NCBI RefSeq assembly: GCF_000372725.1 | Contig: NW_005198611.1 | Coordinates: 183,607 to 247,606 of the forward strand | Length of the DNA stretch: 64,000 nucleotides | Direction: 5' to 3' | Origin: Emiliania huxleyi CCMP1516 | Taxonomy: Eukaryota; Haptophyta; Isochrysidales; Noelaerhabdaceae | Part shown: one piece after another, positions 1 to 8,954 of the stretch | Layout: every line of letters begins with the position of its first letter | Numbering within the stretch: the stretch's first letter is position 1 | The notes under the pieces: generated by a model | The model's database searches: none | What the model was told of the DNA's origin: nothing | The model's input: only the letters and a program-made list of their open reading frames with translations | Program-made: the position numbers and the translations under genes

Positions 1-92
1 TTCGCAGTTTCACAGTATAGTCGCTTATACTTAGACATGCATGGCTTAATCTTTGAGACAAGCATATGACTACTGGCAGGATCAACCAGGTA
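1..92 (-). rRNA. 18S rRNA, 5' end only (partial)
   Basis: The reverse complement begins TACCTGGTTGATCCTGCCAG, the near-universal 5' start of eukaryotic nuclear 18S rRNA, and runs on through the conserved GTCATATGCTTGTCTC and AAGATTAAGCCATGCATG segments. Base 92 is the mature 5' end; the gene continues leftwards out of the window. The AAGCGACTATACTG stretch is, as far as I recall, typical of haptophytes and unlike pelagophytes or green algae. This is the best taxonomic marker here, but it is short. Confidence 0.97.
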
Positions 93-1752
93 GCCCGCAG
101 ACAACCCGCGGGAGGGAGCCCAGTCGGAGACCAGACCCCTCCCGCAACGAAGTCCCGGACCAGACAGGGGCAGGCCAGCGCGCGCGGTCCGAGTCAGAGC
201 CCTCCGTCTCCGGAGGGGACAAGAGACCACCGCGCGCGGCCGCCCAGAGCCTGACCGACAGTGCTCACTCCGAGGCCAACAAAGCCAAGGACACGTGTCG
301 TAATCATGTTACGGAGCGCGGCTCTAGTCAGAGCCGCAGCCCTCGCGCGGCGCCAAGCCGCGGGCCGGCCCAGTACGGGCGGCCTCGCGGGGCGCCGCGC
401 ATCGCGCCTCCACTCAAGGATTCGCACGACCGCTCGGTGGCTAGAAGCGCATCACAACCGACACGCCGCAGCTCCACAGCAGGGCGGGAGCCGCTCCGAA
501 AGGGGAGGGCTGCACCGCTGAGCCTGCCAGGGCCTTGTTACGCGGGGCCAGTCGAGGCGCCACCGCCACCGACAGTGCAGCCAGCCGACCCGCGCCCAGA
601 GGAAACCTCCGAGCTGCGAGCCAGCCGCGCTGCGGGGTGAGGCGCACGAGGCGTCTGCCCATCGGGAAACCATCTGCTTCTCACACACAGCCGCTACCCA
701 GGCGGCCCCATCCAGTCCGGAGGGGCACAGCGAGGGAGCTTTTGCGTCGGGGGAGGGTGAGTCCCCGCGGAGGCACGTGCTGACTAGGCGTCTACGTAAC
801 CGAGACTGGGGCCGGATCGCGCAGTGGCGACCCAACCCCGCCCAGCACCGCCTCACACGCACCAGCCGCTCAGTCAACCTACCGGGCCGCGGCTCAAACC
901 GTAAGCAAAAGTCTGCTCCGGCGAACCGCGCCGAGGGAGCACCGCGCCGGCTGCCTCGCGGCCGCCGTTCTGCGCGTCTCCTCACCTATCCACCTGCTTG
1001 GGTGGCCGAGAGGGCGGTACCGACCGCGCGGGCAGCACCGCCAGACAAGTCCCAGTGTGTCCGCGCCGGTGCGCGTACTCGCGTTTGTATTCGCCGCAGA
1101 AATGCGTATTCCTCTAAGTGGTACGCCGGAGGGCGCCGCTTTGATTGGGTGAGACCATTACGAGCCGAGGCGCGGACACACTGGGGAAACTGCGGCCCCA
1201 GTCATACCGATTCGCCCCGAAGCCGAATGGAATGGGACTGGGGATGCAAATGCGAACCGAATGCGACGTTTTGACTAGGAAACGCGCACACCGACTGCAA
1301 ACAAAGCCAAACACACCCGAAACGAATCGACTTGGGCCCCGCGGAGCCGGGAGACGGGCTCCGGGACCGGGGCGCGGCGGACGGCACACCGACCTCGCCG
1401 CACCACACCCCGCCGCCCCGCCTCGGTGCACGGGACCGGGACGCCCCCGCCGCGGCCCCTCCCACCGCTGGGCGGGCCCCGCCGAGACCCTCCGCCCTCC
1501 TCGCCCCACGGGCGGCCCCCCGGCTCCGGAGACCGGCGCCCGGCCCTCTGCGCCGGACCGGCGACCGCGCCGCGCGGCGGCTCTCTCGAGGCGCCGCCAT
1601 GAGCCTCGGCGGCGGGGGGTGGACGCAGGCGCGGGGCGTCCGTCGGCCCTAGCGGTGGTGGTGGGGGGGGGGGGGCGAAAGCGCTCGCGTCGCGGCGCCG
1701 CTGGCGAGCGCCGTGCAGCGGCCTGCGGGGAGAGGGGCAGGGGGAGAGGCGA

Positions 1753-1838
1753 GACGGTGAGACGGTGACGGTGGCGGTGGCGGTGACGGTGGCGGTGACG
1801 GTGACGGTGACGGTGACGGTGACGGTGACGGTGACGGC
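1753..1838. repeat. (GACGGT)n / (GGCGGT)n hexamer array in rDNA spacer
   Basis: A run of about fourteen GACGGT units, with some GGCGGT variants, lies inside the spacer upstream of the 18S gene. It is a simple tandem repeat and codes for nothing. Confidence 0.9.
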
Positions 1839-1859
1839 GCGGAGAGGAGAGGGGCGCGA

Positions 1860-2880
1860 GGGCTGTGGGGGGAGGGGGGGGGCGCGGTGGGAGCGAGAGG
1901 GCGGCGACGAGAGTGGCGGCGGAGACGGTGGCGGAGGCAAGGACGGGGGTGGGGGCGGCTGCGAGGGCGGCGGCGTCGTGGATGGCGGTGAGGGCGGTGG
2001 GAGCGAGGGCGGCGGCGACGGCGGCGGGGCGGCTGGAGGCGAGGGCGAGAGCCGGAGTGGTGGCATGCCGGACGGCGGCGGAGGCGAGGGCGGTGGGGCA
2101 AGGGTGGCTGGGCGAGGGCTGCGGCAGGAGCGGAGGGCGAAAGGGCGGCGGCGTCAAAGGTAAGGGGGGCTGCGACGGCGGCGGGGCGAGGGCGGGGGTG
2201 AGGGTGGAGGCGGCGAGGGCGGAGACGATGGCGTGGGGGCGAGGGCGGCGGCGGCGGCGGCAGTGAGGGCGGTGACAAGGGCGGCGGCGGCGGTATGACG
2301 GATGTGGCGATGGGTGGCGGGGCAGGCGGAGGCGAGGGTGAGAGCGGCGGTATGCCGGGCGGCGGCGGAGGCGAGGGCGGCGGCGGGGTGGAAGGGGGCG
2401 GCGAGGTGGCGGCGAGGGTGGCGGCAGGGGCGGCGGTTGATAGGGCGGCGGCGTCAAGGGCGGCGGCGAGTTCCGCGGTGAGGGCGGTGGCATAGACGGC
2501 GGCGGGGGCGAGGGCGGGGGTGAGGGCCGTGGCGGCGACGGCGGCGATGATGGTGGTGGGGGCGAGCAGCGAGGGCGGCGGGGCGAGGGCGGCGGTGGAG
2601 ACGGTGGTGACGAGGGCGGCGGTGGCGAAGGCGGCGGCGAGGGCGGCGGTGCGGCTGGAGGCGAGGACGAGAACGGCGGCATGCCGGAGGGGGGCGGTGG
2701 CGAGGGCGGCGGCGGGGCGGGAGGGGGCGGCGAGGGCGGTGGCGAGACGGCAGGGGCGGAGGGTAGGAGGGTGGCGGGGGGGCGAGGGCGGGGGCGAGGG
2801 CGGGAGCGGGGAGGGCGGCTGCGAGGGCGGCGGGGATGAGGGCGGAGGCGAGGGCGGTGCGGGGCAAGGGTGGCTGCGCA
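1860..2880. repeat. G-rich GGCGAGGGCGG minisatellite-like block
   Basis: About 1 kb made almost wholly of GGCGAGGGC, GGCGGC and GGTGGC words, with the plus strand strongly G-rich and C-poor. No unit is regular enough to give one period. G runs this dense could fold into G-quadruplexes on the plus strand; that is inference. It is placed as an rDNA spacer repeat. Confidence 0.75.
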
Positions 2881-2940
2881 GACGTCTCCCAGTCCCTGTG
2901 TGGATTTAAGCCACGTCGCGTCCCCTATCGCCAGTCGCAT

Positions 2941-3702
2941 GCGGCTTGGGGGTGTGGAAGGGGTCAGATCTTGTAATTAAGGTTGCCTACTACTCCTACT
3001 ATCTCTCCGAAGTCTGATAGTGAACACAAATCAAAATGAAATTTAGAAGAAAAACATCAGTCCGGAGTCCGGAGCGGCAGCTCTCTCACAGCGCCCCCGC
3101 CCCGCCCCTCTCGCGGCCGCAGAGCCGGGTAGCCGCAGCTGAGCCCCGCGCAGCCCCAGCGGCCCGCCGGGGCCGGGTCTCTCCAGACCACACATCGACT
3201 CTTGCCGCTCGTCGCTGGACGCTGCGGTGTGCGGAGTCGGTTCACCGCACACCGGCGACCGGGGTTGTGAGCAGGGGGGGTGAGCTCTGAGGACGGATTG
3301 GGGGATTGTGTGAGGGAGATCTCCGAAAAGCGAAATAGTGAAGATCGGGGAATTTCCTATATTTCGGATCCCTCACACACCACACAAAAAAGATCCGCGG
3401 CATGGCGTGGAGGAGCTGGCGGGGATACACGCGACATGCACATGCACATGTACATGTTACATGTTGTTGTGCATGTGCATGTGTGTCGCCGATGTGTCCC
3501 AAGTGTCCCAGTATTACGTCAGTATTCGTCTCGTCACCTTGACTGTTTGTCTTTTGGAGATCCGAGAAACGCGAAGTGGCGGGGCACTAAGGCGTCACAA
3601 GTGCGAGTGGGGTGTACTGCAAAGTTCCCGTACTGTGGAGGGAACCGTTGTCGTTTGTTCGATAGTTCGAACACGGGCGCGGGGCGGCGCTACGGGGCAA
3701 CT
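2941..3702. other. Intergenic, no gene recognised
   Basis: Between the rDNA spacer and the 3' end of the minus-strand dehydrogenase I see no coding frame with domain or composition support. The only clear structure is the hairpin at 3432-3487. Confidence 0.6.
3432..3487. repeat. Perfect-looking CATGCA/TGCATG inverted repeat (hairpin)
   Basis: CGACATGCACATGCACA is followed some 25 bases later by TGTGCATGTGCATGTG and GTCG, so the two arms can pair over about 17 bases around a TACATGTTACATG loop. It lies downstream of the SDR stop codon and could be a transcript-end structure or simply an alternating purine/pyrimidine repeat. Confidence 0.6.
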
Positions 3703-4147
3703 CTACTCGTAGATCGCGCCAGTGAGTCTGACGCACTCGTCCCACAGCCTCCTCCGCAGCAGCGAGTCGGCAACCTGTGCACAGCTTCCGAATGTGAAGC
3801 GCTACCCCCCCCCTCTCCCTAGCGGCGGATCGGCAAACGAACCTCCTTCCGAGTCGCAAACCCCTCGCCCGACCGGCCTGCCCACGCCTACAGGGAAGGT
3901 CCGAGATTCTATCGAGTCTGGGCGCGAAGCCGAGATCTAGCCGATCTAGCGATATCGCCTCGTCCGCCATCATCTCGCTCGATATGGTCGCTTCGTCGCA
4001 CGAGCCGCCCCAGCTGCCCCAGCCCGCGCGAAGCATCTTGGTGTCGGCACCGAGCCCGACCTGCGAGGGCAAGGTGCGAGGCAAAGGCGTGTCGGAGCGT
4101 TCTGGGGGTGAGAGGTGGCGAGGCTCGGAGAGGAGTGGGGAGCTGTG

Positions 4148-4195
<48 letters not shown>

Positions 4196-5059
4196 TGTGT
4201 ACGTGCGTGCGTGTGTGCACGCAGTGCTCTGATTCCCCATTCCCCCTGTCGCACGAACCTGCGATGTCGGGTCCATCGTGTTGAAGGCGACTGCCTGTGG
4301 ACGTCGCGGCGTAGTTGGATGATACCACGCGTCTCACTGAGACGCGGGGTGCTGGCCATGGCTGGACTGCGGAGCGTGAGGTGGCGAGCGGAGCGAAGCC
4401 ACTACCCACAGGGGGGGAGGGCTGCAGTGCGCGAACTTACCTCGCCACCGTACCGCGCGTGCAGTTCCGCCACCAGCATCGCGTCGCACAGTTTGGAGAG
4501 AGAGTAGGCCCTGTGCGCCGAGTAGCCTCTCCTGAGCTGCAGGTCGCCTACCAGGAAGCTTCCGAGAAGGGTCTGAAAAGTCCGCGGTCGTTGTTCCTGC
4601 TCCAGAGCTGGCACCCAGCGCATCCGCAGCGCCCATGCTCACCGACGAGCTGATGACGACACGCGCGCGACCGGAGGCCCGCAGCGAAGGCAGCAGCAGT
4701 GCCGTCAGAAGAAACGGCGCCAGCACATTAACGGCAAGAGTGTACTCGTTGCCCTCCGCCGTCACAACTCGCTCGCCCGTGTAGTCGCCATCGAATGAGC
4801 CGGCGTTGTTGAGCAGGCCGTCCAGCGATGGGTGGCCTTTCGCAACGTTATCGCCGAGCTTTCGCACGTCCGACATGCTCGAGAGGTCCGCAACGTAGCC
4901 GTCGGCGTGGCCGCCCTTGGCCGCGATCGCGTGCACAACGGCGTCCACCTTGGCCGGCGTGCGCCCATGCACCAGCACGTGGTGGCCCTTGGCTGCGAGG
5001 TGGTGAGCAGCGGCGAGGCCGAGGCCGCTTGTGGCTCCTGTCACCAACGTCGTCGGCAT
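3703..5059 (-). CDS. Short-chain dehydrogenase/reductase (retinol dehydrogenase/WWOX-like), five recognisable exons
   Basis: A classical SDR that would reduce or oxidise a small carbonyl/alcohol substrate with NAD(P)(H); the substrate cannot be told. Start at 5059 (MPTTLVTGATSGLGLA). Visible motifs: TGxxxGLG nucleotide site, NNAG, the Ser region (VVISSSVSMG) and the catalytic YSLSK. Exons inferred: 5059-4441 (donor GTAAGT), 4294-4259, one starting at 4060 (encoding TKMLRAGWG), 3887-3843 (GEGFATRKE) and 3774-3703, whose end (LWDECVRLTGAIYE) matches SDR C-termini. The end of the third exon is not certain. Exon 1 is 619 nt and holds one extra base near 4555, after which the frame carrying YSLSK is used. 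Because the rest reads correctly, this is either a recent pseudogenising slip or an assembly error. The second intron contains a TGCG microsatellite. Confidence 0.75.
4145..4216. repeat. (TGCG)n microsatellite inside an SDR intron
   Basis: About sixteen near-perfect TGCG tetramers, decaying into TGTG at the right end, within the intron between the second and third SDR exons. Confidence 0.9.
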
Positions 5060-5158
5060 TCTGTCTGCAACAATTGCCGCAGTATCTCCTCCTCCTCCTG
5101 CTCGGTGTGTGCCCCTGCGCGAGGGGCCTTCTAAGGCGCGTAAGGCTGTGAACTGCGC

Positions 5159-5528
5159 ACCATAGGAGATAGGACGTATTTTCTTCTCAATAACAAGGCT
5201 GTGAAGCCGTCGACCACACCGACTACGGCAGCGCCCGGGGCTTCGCCCAGCACCACTCGCAACAGCTCTCGCGCGCCGCCGTCTGTCTGTGGCGAACTGG
5301 CGATCTGGCGATGCGCAAAACATCAACAACGCTGCTCGCAACATGCGTGTCGCGCACTCATTCATGACTGGTCTCAATGTCCCCCCGCCCTGCGCGCGGG
5401 CCTTCTAGGCCCGCGGGTAGTCTCCCCCCATCCCCAGGGCCTCCAGGGCTCGCACCTCAACCTCTCACAGACCAGCGCACAGCGCCATAGGACGTATTTT
5501 CTTCTCAATAGACAAGCAAGGCTGTGAA
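5159..5528. repeat. Pair of direct repeats carrying AGGACGTATTTTCTTCTCAA
   Basis: The segments at about 5159-5205 and 5484-5528 share CATAGG, AGGACGTATTTTCTTCTCAA and AAGGCTGTGAA in order, with small gaps. They lie upstream of the SDR start on the minus strand. The more proximal copy may be its promoter region and the distal copy a duplication. Confidence 0.65.
5395..5483 (+). repeat. Dispersed ~85-bp repeat, second copy at 59318-59405
   Basis: This stretch (AGGCCCGCGGGTAG, CCCATCCCC, GCCTCC, GCACCTCA, CCTCTC) matches 59318-59405 in order at roughly 80% by eye. No coding potential. It could be a fragment of a short interspersed element. Confidence 0.5.
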
Positions 5529-5714
5529 CAGAGTTCGACTCCGAGCAGCGGGCTCCGCGAGACCGAGGCCCCTCGAGGTTCACAGCGGGTCGGCTGGGGA
5601 TACCAGACAGGTCGGCATGACAAGCTCTCTCACAGCACAAAGAAAACGACGCCAAGACGAATTCTCGACGTGCACACCCCGTTCCCCTGTCCCCCCGATC
5701 GTCCTTCCAAGAGA

Positions 5715-6186
5715 GTACCATCGGGTCTCTATTTTTAAGAGGAGGTTAACAGCAATAGATCCCGCCCTCACGCGGCATAAATACCCGGCCCGCACGGAAT
5801 CGGTCCCTCGTTGTACAGCAATCGATCCTTCACACGTTCACAGCTGCCCGCCCCCTGCCAAACTTGCCGAGAATCGGTCCCCCCAAGGTCACCTGTGGCG
5901 CGAAGCTGATGTCTCCCGCCCTCGGCGCGCCGACCGCGCAGCGGCGGCAGACCACCCTCCGATTCGAGGGGCGCCTGGGGCTGAGCGGGCTGCCTCTTTT
6001 TTTTGGCTCGCCCACACCGGCGGGCTGCCTCCGCTCGTCACACCCTGCCACGGGTCGCAAGTCCTCTGCCGGCCGGAGCGCAGGCTGCGCAGGCTTGCCA
6101 GCAATTGGTCCCTTGGCAAGCGCGAATCGGTCCCCCCCGGATCTATTGCTGTTAACCTCCTCTTAAAATAGAGACCCGACGGTACC
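5715..6186. mobile_element. MITE-like non-autonomous DNA element with 48-bp terminal inverted repeats
   Basis: The left end (5715-5762) and right end (6139-6186) are inverted copies differing at only two or three places; both carry GGATCTATTGCTGTTAACC and GAGACCCGA next to a GTACC tip. The 376-bp interior has no open frame with coding character but holds repeated CGAATCGGTCCCCCC-like words. Size and structure fit a miniature inverted-repeat element moved in trans by a DNA transposase. The flanks (AGAGA and AGACA) do not give a clear target duplication. It sits about 240 bp upstream of DRC2. Confidence 0.75.
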
Positions 6187-6421
6187 AGACAGACCACACC
6201 TCACTTTTTCACACCAAAGCGTGTGCTGTGAATAGCAGGCGTGGTCTGTACTCGCCAGGTCACGACAGTTGCGGGAGCTGCCATGACAGCAGCAGCAGCA
6301 GCGACAGCGACAGCGACATCTAGCAGCTCGCTATCAGGGCGGGCCATGCACTCCAAAAAAACTCCTGCCGACCCACGGCGCAAAGTGAAACCGCCGGCGC
6401 CAGCGGCCCGACCCTGTCGCC

Positions 6422-6911
6422 ATGGCAAAGATCAAGAAGACGATGAAGGGCGGAGCCAAGGGTGGCAAGGGCGGTGGCAAGAAGGGAAAGTCAAACGAGA
6501 GCGACGAGGAGCGGCAGATGCGGCTCGAAGCCGAGCGGCTGCGCGAAGAGGAGGCAAGGCGAGCAATGGAGGCGATGCGGAAGGAGATGATCAAGAAGCG
6601 GCTGGCGCAGGAGGAGCGGTACTCACGGATCAACAACCTCAAGATCAACACTCGCTGGCGGACGCTGATGAGGCTGGTCAAAACGGAGGCGCCCTGGCCC
6701 CTCCTCTCCTCTCCGCTTCTCTTTCCCCTCTCGCGCTCTCCTTCCTTCCCCGCACACGCCACCTTTCTCGCCCACCTCTCCCTCTCACTCTCCTCCACAA
6801 TACCATCTACGCTCATCTACCCCAGAGCACCCGATGCTCAGCCTCGCCACGCCTGCGAGCAGGACTTGCGCAAGGAGATCGAGATCCTCTCGCAGCAGCA
6901 CGAGCGCGAGG
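6422..6911 (+). CDS. DRC2: Dynein regulatory complex subunit 2 (CCDC65/DRC2), first two exons only
   Basis: DRC2 is a coiled-coil subunit of the nexin-dynein regulatory complex of motile cilia. Exon 1 (6422-6688) encodes a basic glycine/lysine start, an acidic helix and KINTRWRTLMRLVKT, a hallmark of the DRC2 N-terminus. A 174-bp pyrimidine-rich intron follows (GC donor after GAG, CAG acceptor), and exon 2 (6863-6910) resumes in phase with DLRKEIEILSQQHERE, again as in DRC2. Exon 2 is followed by GCGAGT, another possible GC donor. The remaining roughly 350 residues of a normal DRC2 are not found before the repeats and the virus-like element that begin about 50 bases later. The gene is therefore either cut off here or continues beyond a very large insertion-bearing intron. 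Confidence 0.75.
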
Positions 6912-6965
6912 CGAGTGCCTAGATTCGCCTCAGCGCCAGGTGTGCCTCACGGCGACAAGACTCTA

Positions 6966-7262
6966 GGGACTCGGTAGTTGTGACCCCCCTCTGAGTGAGG
7001 AGCAGGTTTTGTGGTGTTCTGTTGGTGCACGCAATAACGGGACAGGGTGGTTGTTCTCTCTATCTCCTCTTCTAGCTCTTAGCATGAGCTGCGCCCTGTG
7101 TCCGACCCCTTTTGCGCAGCAACACCTTAAACTTTCAGGGCCTCCAAATTCGGGTCGGAGCGTAGGCCGTAGGCGTAGCGGAGTGGGCCCCGAGTTTGAA
7201 AAGGGCGACGGACGCTTGCGTCCTAGCCTCCAACAACGCCTCCCCGGCGCAGAGGGGCCCCC
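6966..7262 (+). repeat. ~290-bp direct repeat, left copy
   Basis: This copy is about 90% identical by eye to 7958-8248, including AACGGGACAGGGTGGTTGTT, CCTCTTCTAGCTCTTAGCAT and CAACAACGCCTCCCCGGCGC. The two copies have the same orientation and flank about 700 bp. They may be the ends of a small terminal-repeat element or a plain segmental duplication. Confidence 0.8.
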
Positions 7263-7957
7263 GGAGGGATGCACAAACAACCGCTCCACGCCACGCCGCT
7301 TGCGGCGGTCCTCTTCCCAGCGCGGGCGATTATGACCGCGCGAGCCCTTAGGACACCCTTATATCTTGCGCGGTACCATTGACAAATCTGCAATATACCC
7401 CCACACGAGCAAATAGCAAAATCCGAATACCGTGCAGAAACTGCGTGATGTGGGATGCAAGCCTTCAGCTGGTGCCAAGACGTAAAGTTGAAAACGTCCG
7501 CCAAATCCGTGCTTTCGCGCAACTTGAGGGGAAGCCGCTGACGTGCCCGCGGCGCCGCGTGCTGAATCGGATCGATCCCATGGAGGAGGAGGGCGCAGTC
7601 GGCCAGCGCAGCAGGCGGAGTCCCTCCCCGCGCCGGAGCCCCCCTGCAGTCGGGGGAGTCCTCGTTGGCGATGAAGGTGGCGACATCGAATCGCGGCCGA
7701 CACACGTCACGGGAGGAATGGGCGATGAGCGGGAACAACGCGCAGTACGACGCCAACTCTGCCGTGCTCGTGGCCGCCAAGCAGAAAGCCGCGCTCCAGG
7801 AGCGGGCCAAGATGAAATGGCTCGCTTGCCTCGAATCAGGTCTCTCGGCAGCAGGAGTGGGGCTAGAGCGGGTGGGGGTGGATGCCGATTGAGGGGGAGC
7901 GTCTCCAGCTGCGCCCTGTGGCAGCTATCTGCAGCTGCGCCCTGTGGCAGCTAGTCG
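7263..7957. other. Segment between direct repeats, no gene supported
   Basis: Overlapping open frames occur on both strands (for example a start at 7722 giving MSGNNAQYDANSAVLVAAKQ on the plus strand and a 195-residue minus frame), but none has a recognisable domain. A two-unit tandem repeat (CTGCGCCCTGTGGCAGCTA) lies near 7905-7953. Confidence 0.5.
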
Positions 7958-8248
7958 AGGGACTTGGTAGTTGTGACCCCCCTGAGTGAGGACAGGAGAG
8001 AGAGAGCGTTTTGTGGTGTTGGTGTACGCAATAACGGGACAGGGTGGTTGTTCTCTCTATCTCCTCTTCTAGCTCTTAGCATGAGCTGCGCCCGGTGTCC
8101 GACCCCTTTTGCGCAGCAACACCTTAAACTTTTAGGCCCTCCAAATTCGGGTCGGAGCGTAGCGGAGTGGGCCCCGAGTTTGAAAAGGGCGACGGACGCT
8201 TGCGTCCTAGCCTCCAACAACGCCTCCCCGGCGCAGAGGGGCCCCCCG
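7958..8248 (+). repeat. ~290-bp direct repeat, right copy
   Basis: Partner of 6966-7262. It ends just before the stem-loop at 8261 and the left inverted repeat of the virus-like element, so the element lies immediately against this copy. Confidence 0.8.
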
Positions 8249-8260
8249 GTCTCAGACCTA

Positions 8261-8299
8261 CATTCTATATTCCAGAATGGCATTCTTCGAAATAGAATG
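8261..8299. repeat. Nested inverted repeat CATTCTAT ... ATAGAATG
   Basis: CATTCTAT (8261-8268) pairs with ATAGAATG (8292-8299), and between them AGAATG and CATTCT pair again around one G. The double palindrome sits between the direct repeat and the element's left inverted repeat and may mark an insertion boundary. Confidence 0.6.
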
Positions 8300-8317
8300 G
8301 GCGCCGCAGCGGCCCGT

Positions 8318-8460
8318 AGCGGCGCCCCCTGCGTGCCCACGGCAGCCCCGGGGCGGCTAAACGCGCTCTCTTCGCGTAGGAAAGAGTGGGTGGGAGGGAG
8401 GGGGGGTGCGGGGGGAGGGAGGGAGGGAGGGAGGGAGGGAGGGTGTTGCAGGGAGGAGGG
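8318..8460 (+). repeat. Left G-rich inverted repeat of the virus-like element
   Basis: AGCGGCGC, GGCAGC, CGCGCTCTCTTCGCGTAGG and GAGTGGG followed by (GGGA)n recur in the same order as the reverse complement at 12742-12851. A shorter direct copy of the CGCTCTC-to-GGGA part lies at 8772-8890, just upstream of the polymerase-helicase region. Confidence 0.75.
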
Positions 8461-8484
8461 TGATTTCTCCATTTCCGACACTGG

Positions 8485-8500
8485 ACAAACTTAAGTTTGT
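8485..8500. promoter_or_regulatory. 16-bp perfect palindrome ACAAACTTAAGTTTGT, candidate viral promoter/operator
   Basis: The site lies 23 bp upstream of the ATG at 8523 and follows a (GGGA)n tract. Its 14-base core recurs at 8897-8910, 45 bp upstream of the ATG at 8955, in the same arrangement. Function is inferred from repetition and position only. Confidence 0.5.
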
Positions 8501-8522
8501 AAGTTTGTTTGGTTCGTCAGCG

Positions 8523-8732
8523 ATGCAGCAGGCTGGAGAGAAGAGTGACAAGGGGAAGGAGGAAGAGAAACAACGAGAGGAGAGAAAGTGCATTCAAACA
8601 GAGGGACGGAAGGACATATATGACGAGCACGGCAAGTACCTATTTACTCGAGGATGCACCGTCTTTGACGAGCAAGGCCGCTACAAGTTTACTTGGGGCC
8701 CACCAAAGCAAAACTTTAGATTCACTCACTGA
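8523..8732 (+). CDS. Small basic/charged protein of the virus-like element, 69 aa
   Basis: Starts at 8523 (MQQAGEKSDKGKEEEK). The N-terminal 25 residues are highly charged, and the C-terminal half has two similar halves (YDEHGKYLFTRG and FDEQGRYKFTWG), each an aromatic beta-hairpin-like D-E-x-G-(R/K)-Y unit. I do not recognise a family. Codon use matches the rest of the element rather than the host. The palindrome at 8485-8500 is probably its promoter. The next start is 223 bp downstream of its stop, after a second G-rich repeat. Confidence 0.6.
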   Translation: MQQAGEKSDKGKEEEKQREERKCIQTEGRKDIYDEHGKYLFTRGCTVFDEQGRYKFTWGPPKQNFRFTH

Positions 8733-8771
8733 GAGCCGGCGTCGACTGGTTGGGAGAGAGCGGCTAAACAC

Positions 8772-8890
8772 GGGGCGGCTAAACGCGCTCTCTTCGCGTA
8801 GGAAAGAGTGGGTGGGAGGGAGGGGGGTGTGGGGGGAGGGAGGGAGGGAGGGAGAGAGGGGGGTGCGGGGGGAGAGAGGGAGGGAGGGCC
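8772..8890 (+). repeat. Internal direct copy of the G-rich repeat
   Basis: GGGGCGGCTAAACGCGCTCT, CTTCGCGTAGG and GAGTGGGTGGGAGGG repeat the 8350-8440 sequence nearly exactly, followed by further (GGGA)n. It precedes the second palindrome and the polymerase-helicase region, so G-rich tract plus palindrome looks like a gene-start module. Confidence 0.75.
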
Positions 8891-8896
8891 GTTTCA

Positions 8897-8910
8897 CAAA
8901 CTTAAGTTTG
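8897..8910. promoter_or_regulatory. Second palindrome CAAACTTAAGTTTG, candidate promoter of the polymerase-helicase region
   Basis: Same 14-base core as at 8485-8500. It is followed by a T-rich, AT-rich leader of about 45 bases and the ATG at 8955. The spacing is similar to the first copy. Confidence 0.5.
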
Positions 8911-8954
8911 AATGTCAGTTTTTCATCAGTAATTTTTTTCTTTGTAACAATAAA

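Larger units (their letters stand above)
93..2940. other. rDNA external transcribed spacer / intergenic spacer
   Basis: This lies directly upstream of the minus-strand 18S start, so it must hold the 5' external transcribed spacer and probably the RNA polymerase I promoter. It is extremely GC-rich and from about 1.66 kb consists of G-rich repeats. The long open frames on both strands (for example a 608-residue proline/arginine-rich frame) have no start context, domain or plausible composition, and reflect GC content. I could not locate the promoter or the ETS boundary by eye. Confidence 0.7.

Noticed and set aside
1114-2940. 608-residue open frame on the minus strand (Pro/Arg/His-rich), and similar plus-strand Gly-rich frames
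   Set aside because: Lies in G-rich rDNA spacer repeats; composition follows the repeat, no domain, no sensible start.
7722-7892. Small plus-strand protein starting MSGNNAQYDANSAVL
   Set aside because: Plausible start and composition, but no homology I recognise and it lies between direct repeats; not enough to call.
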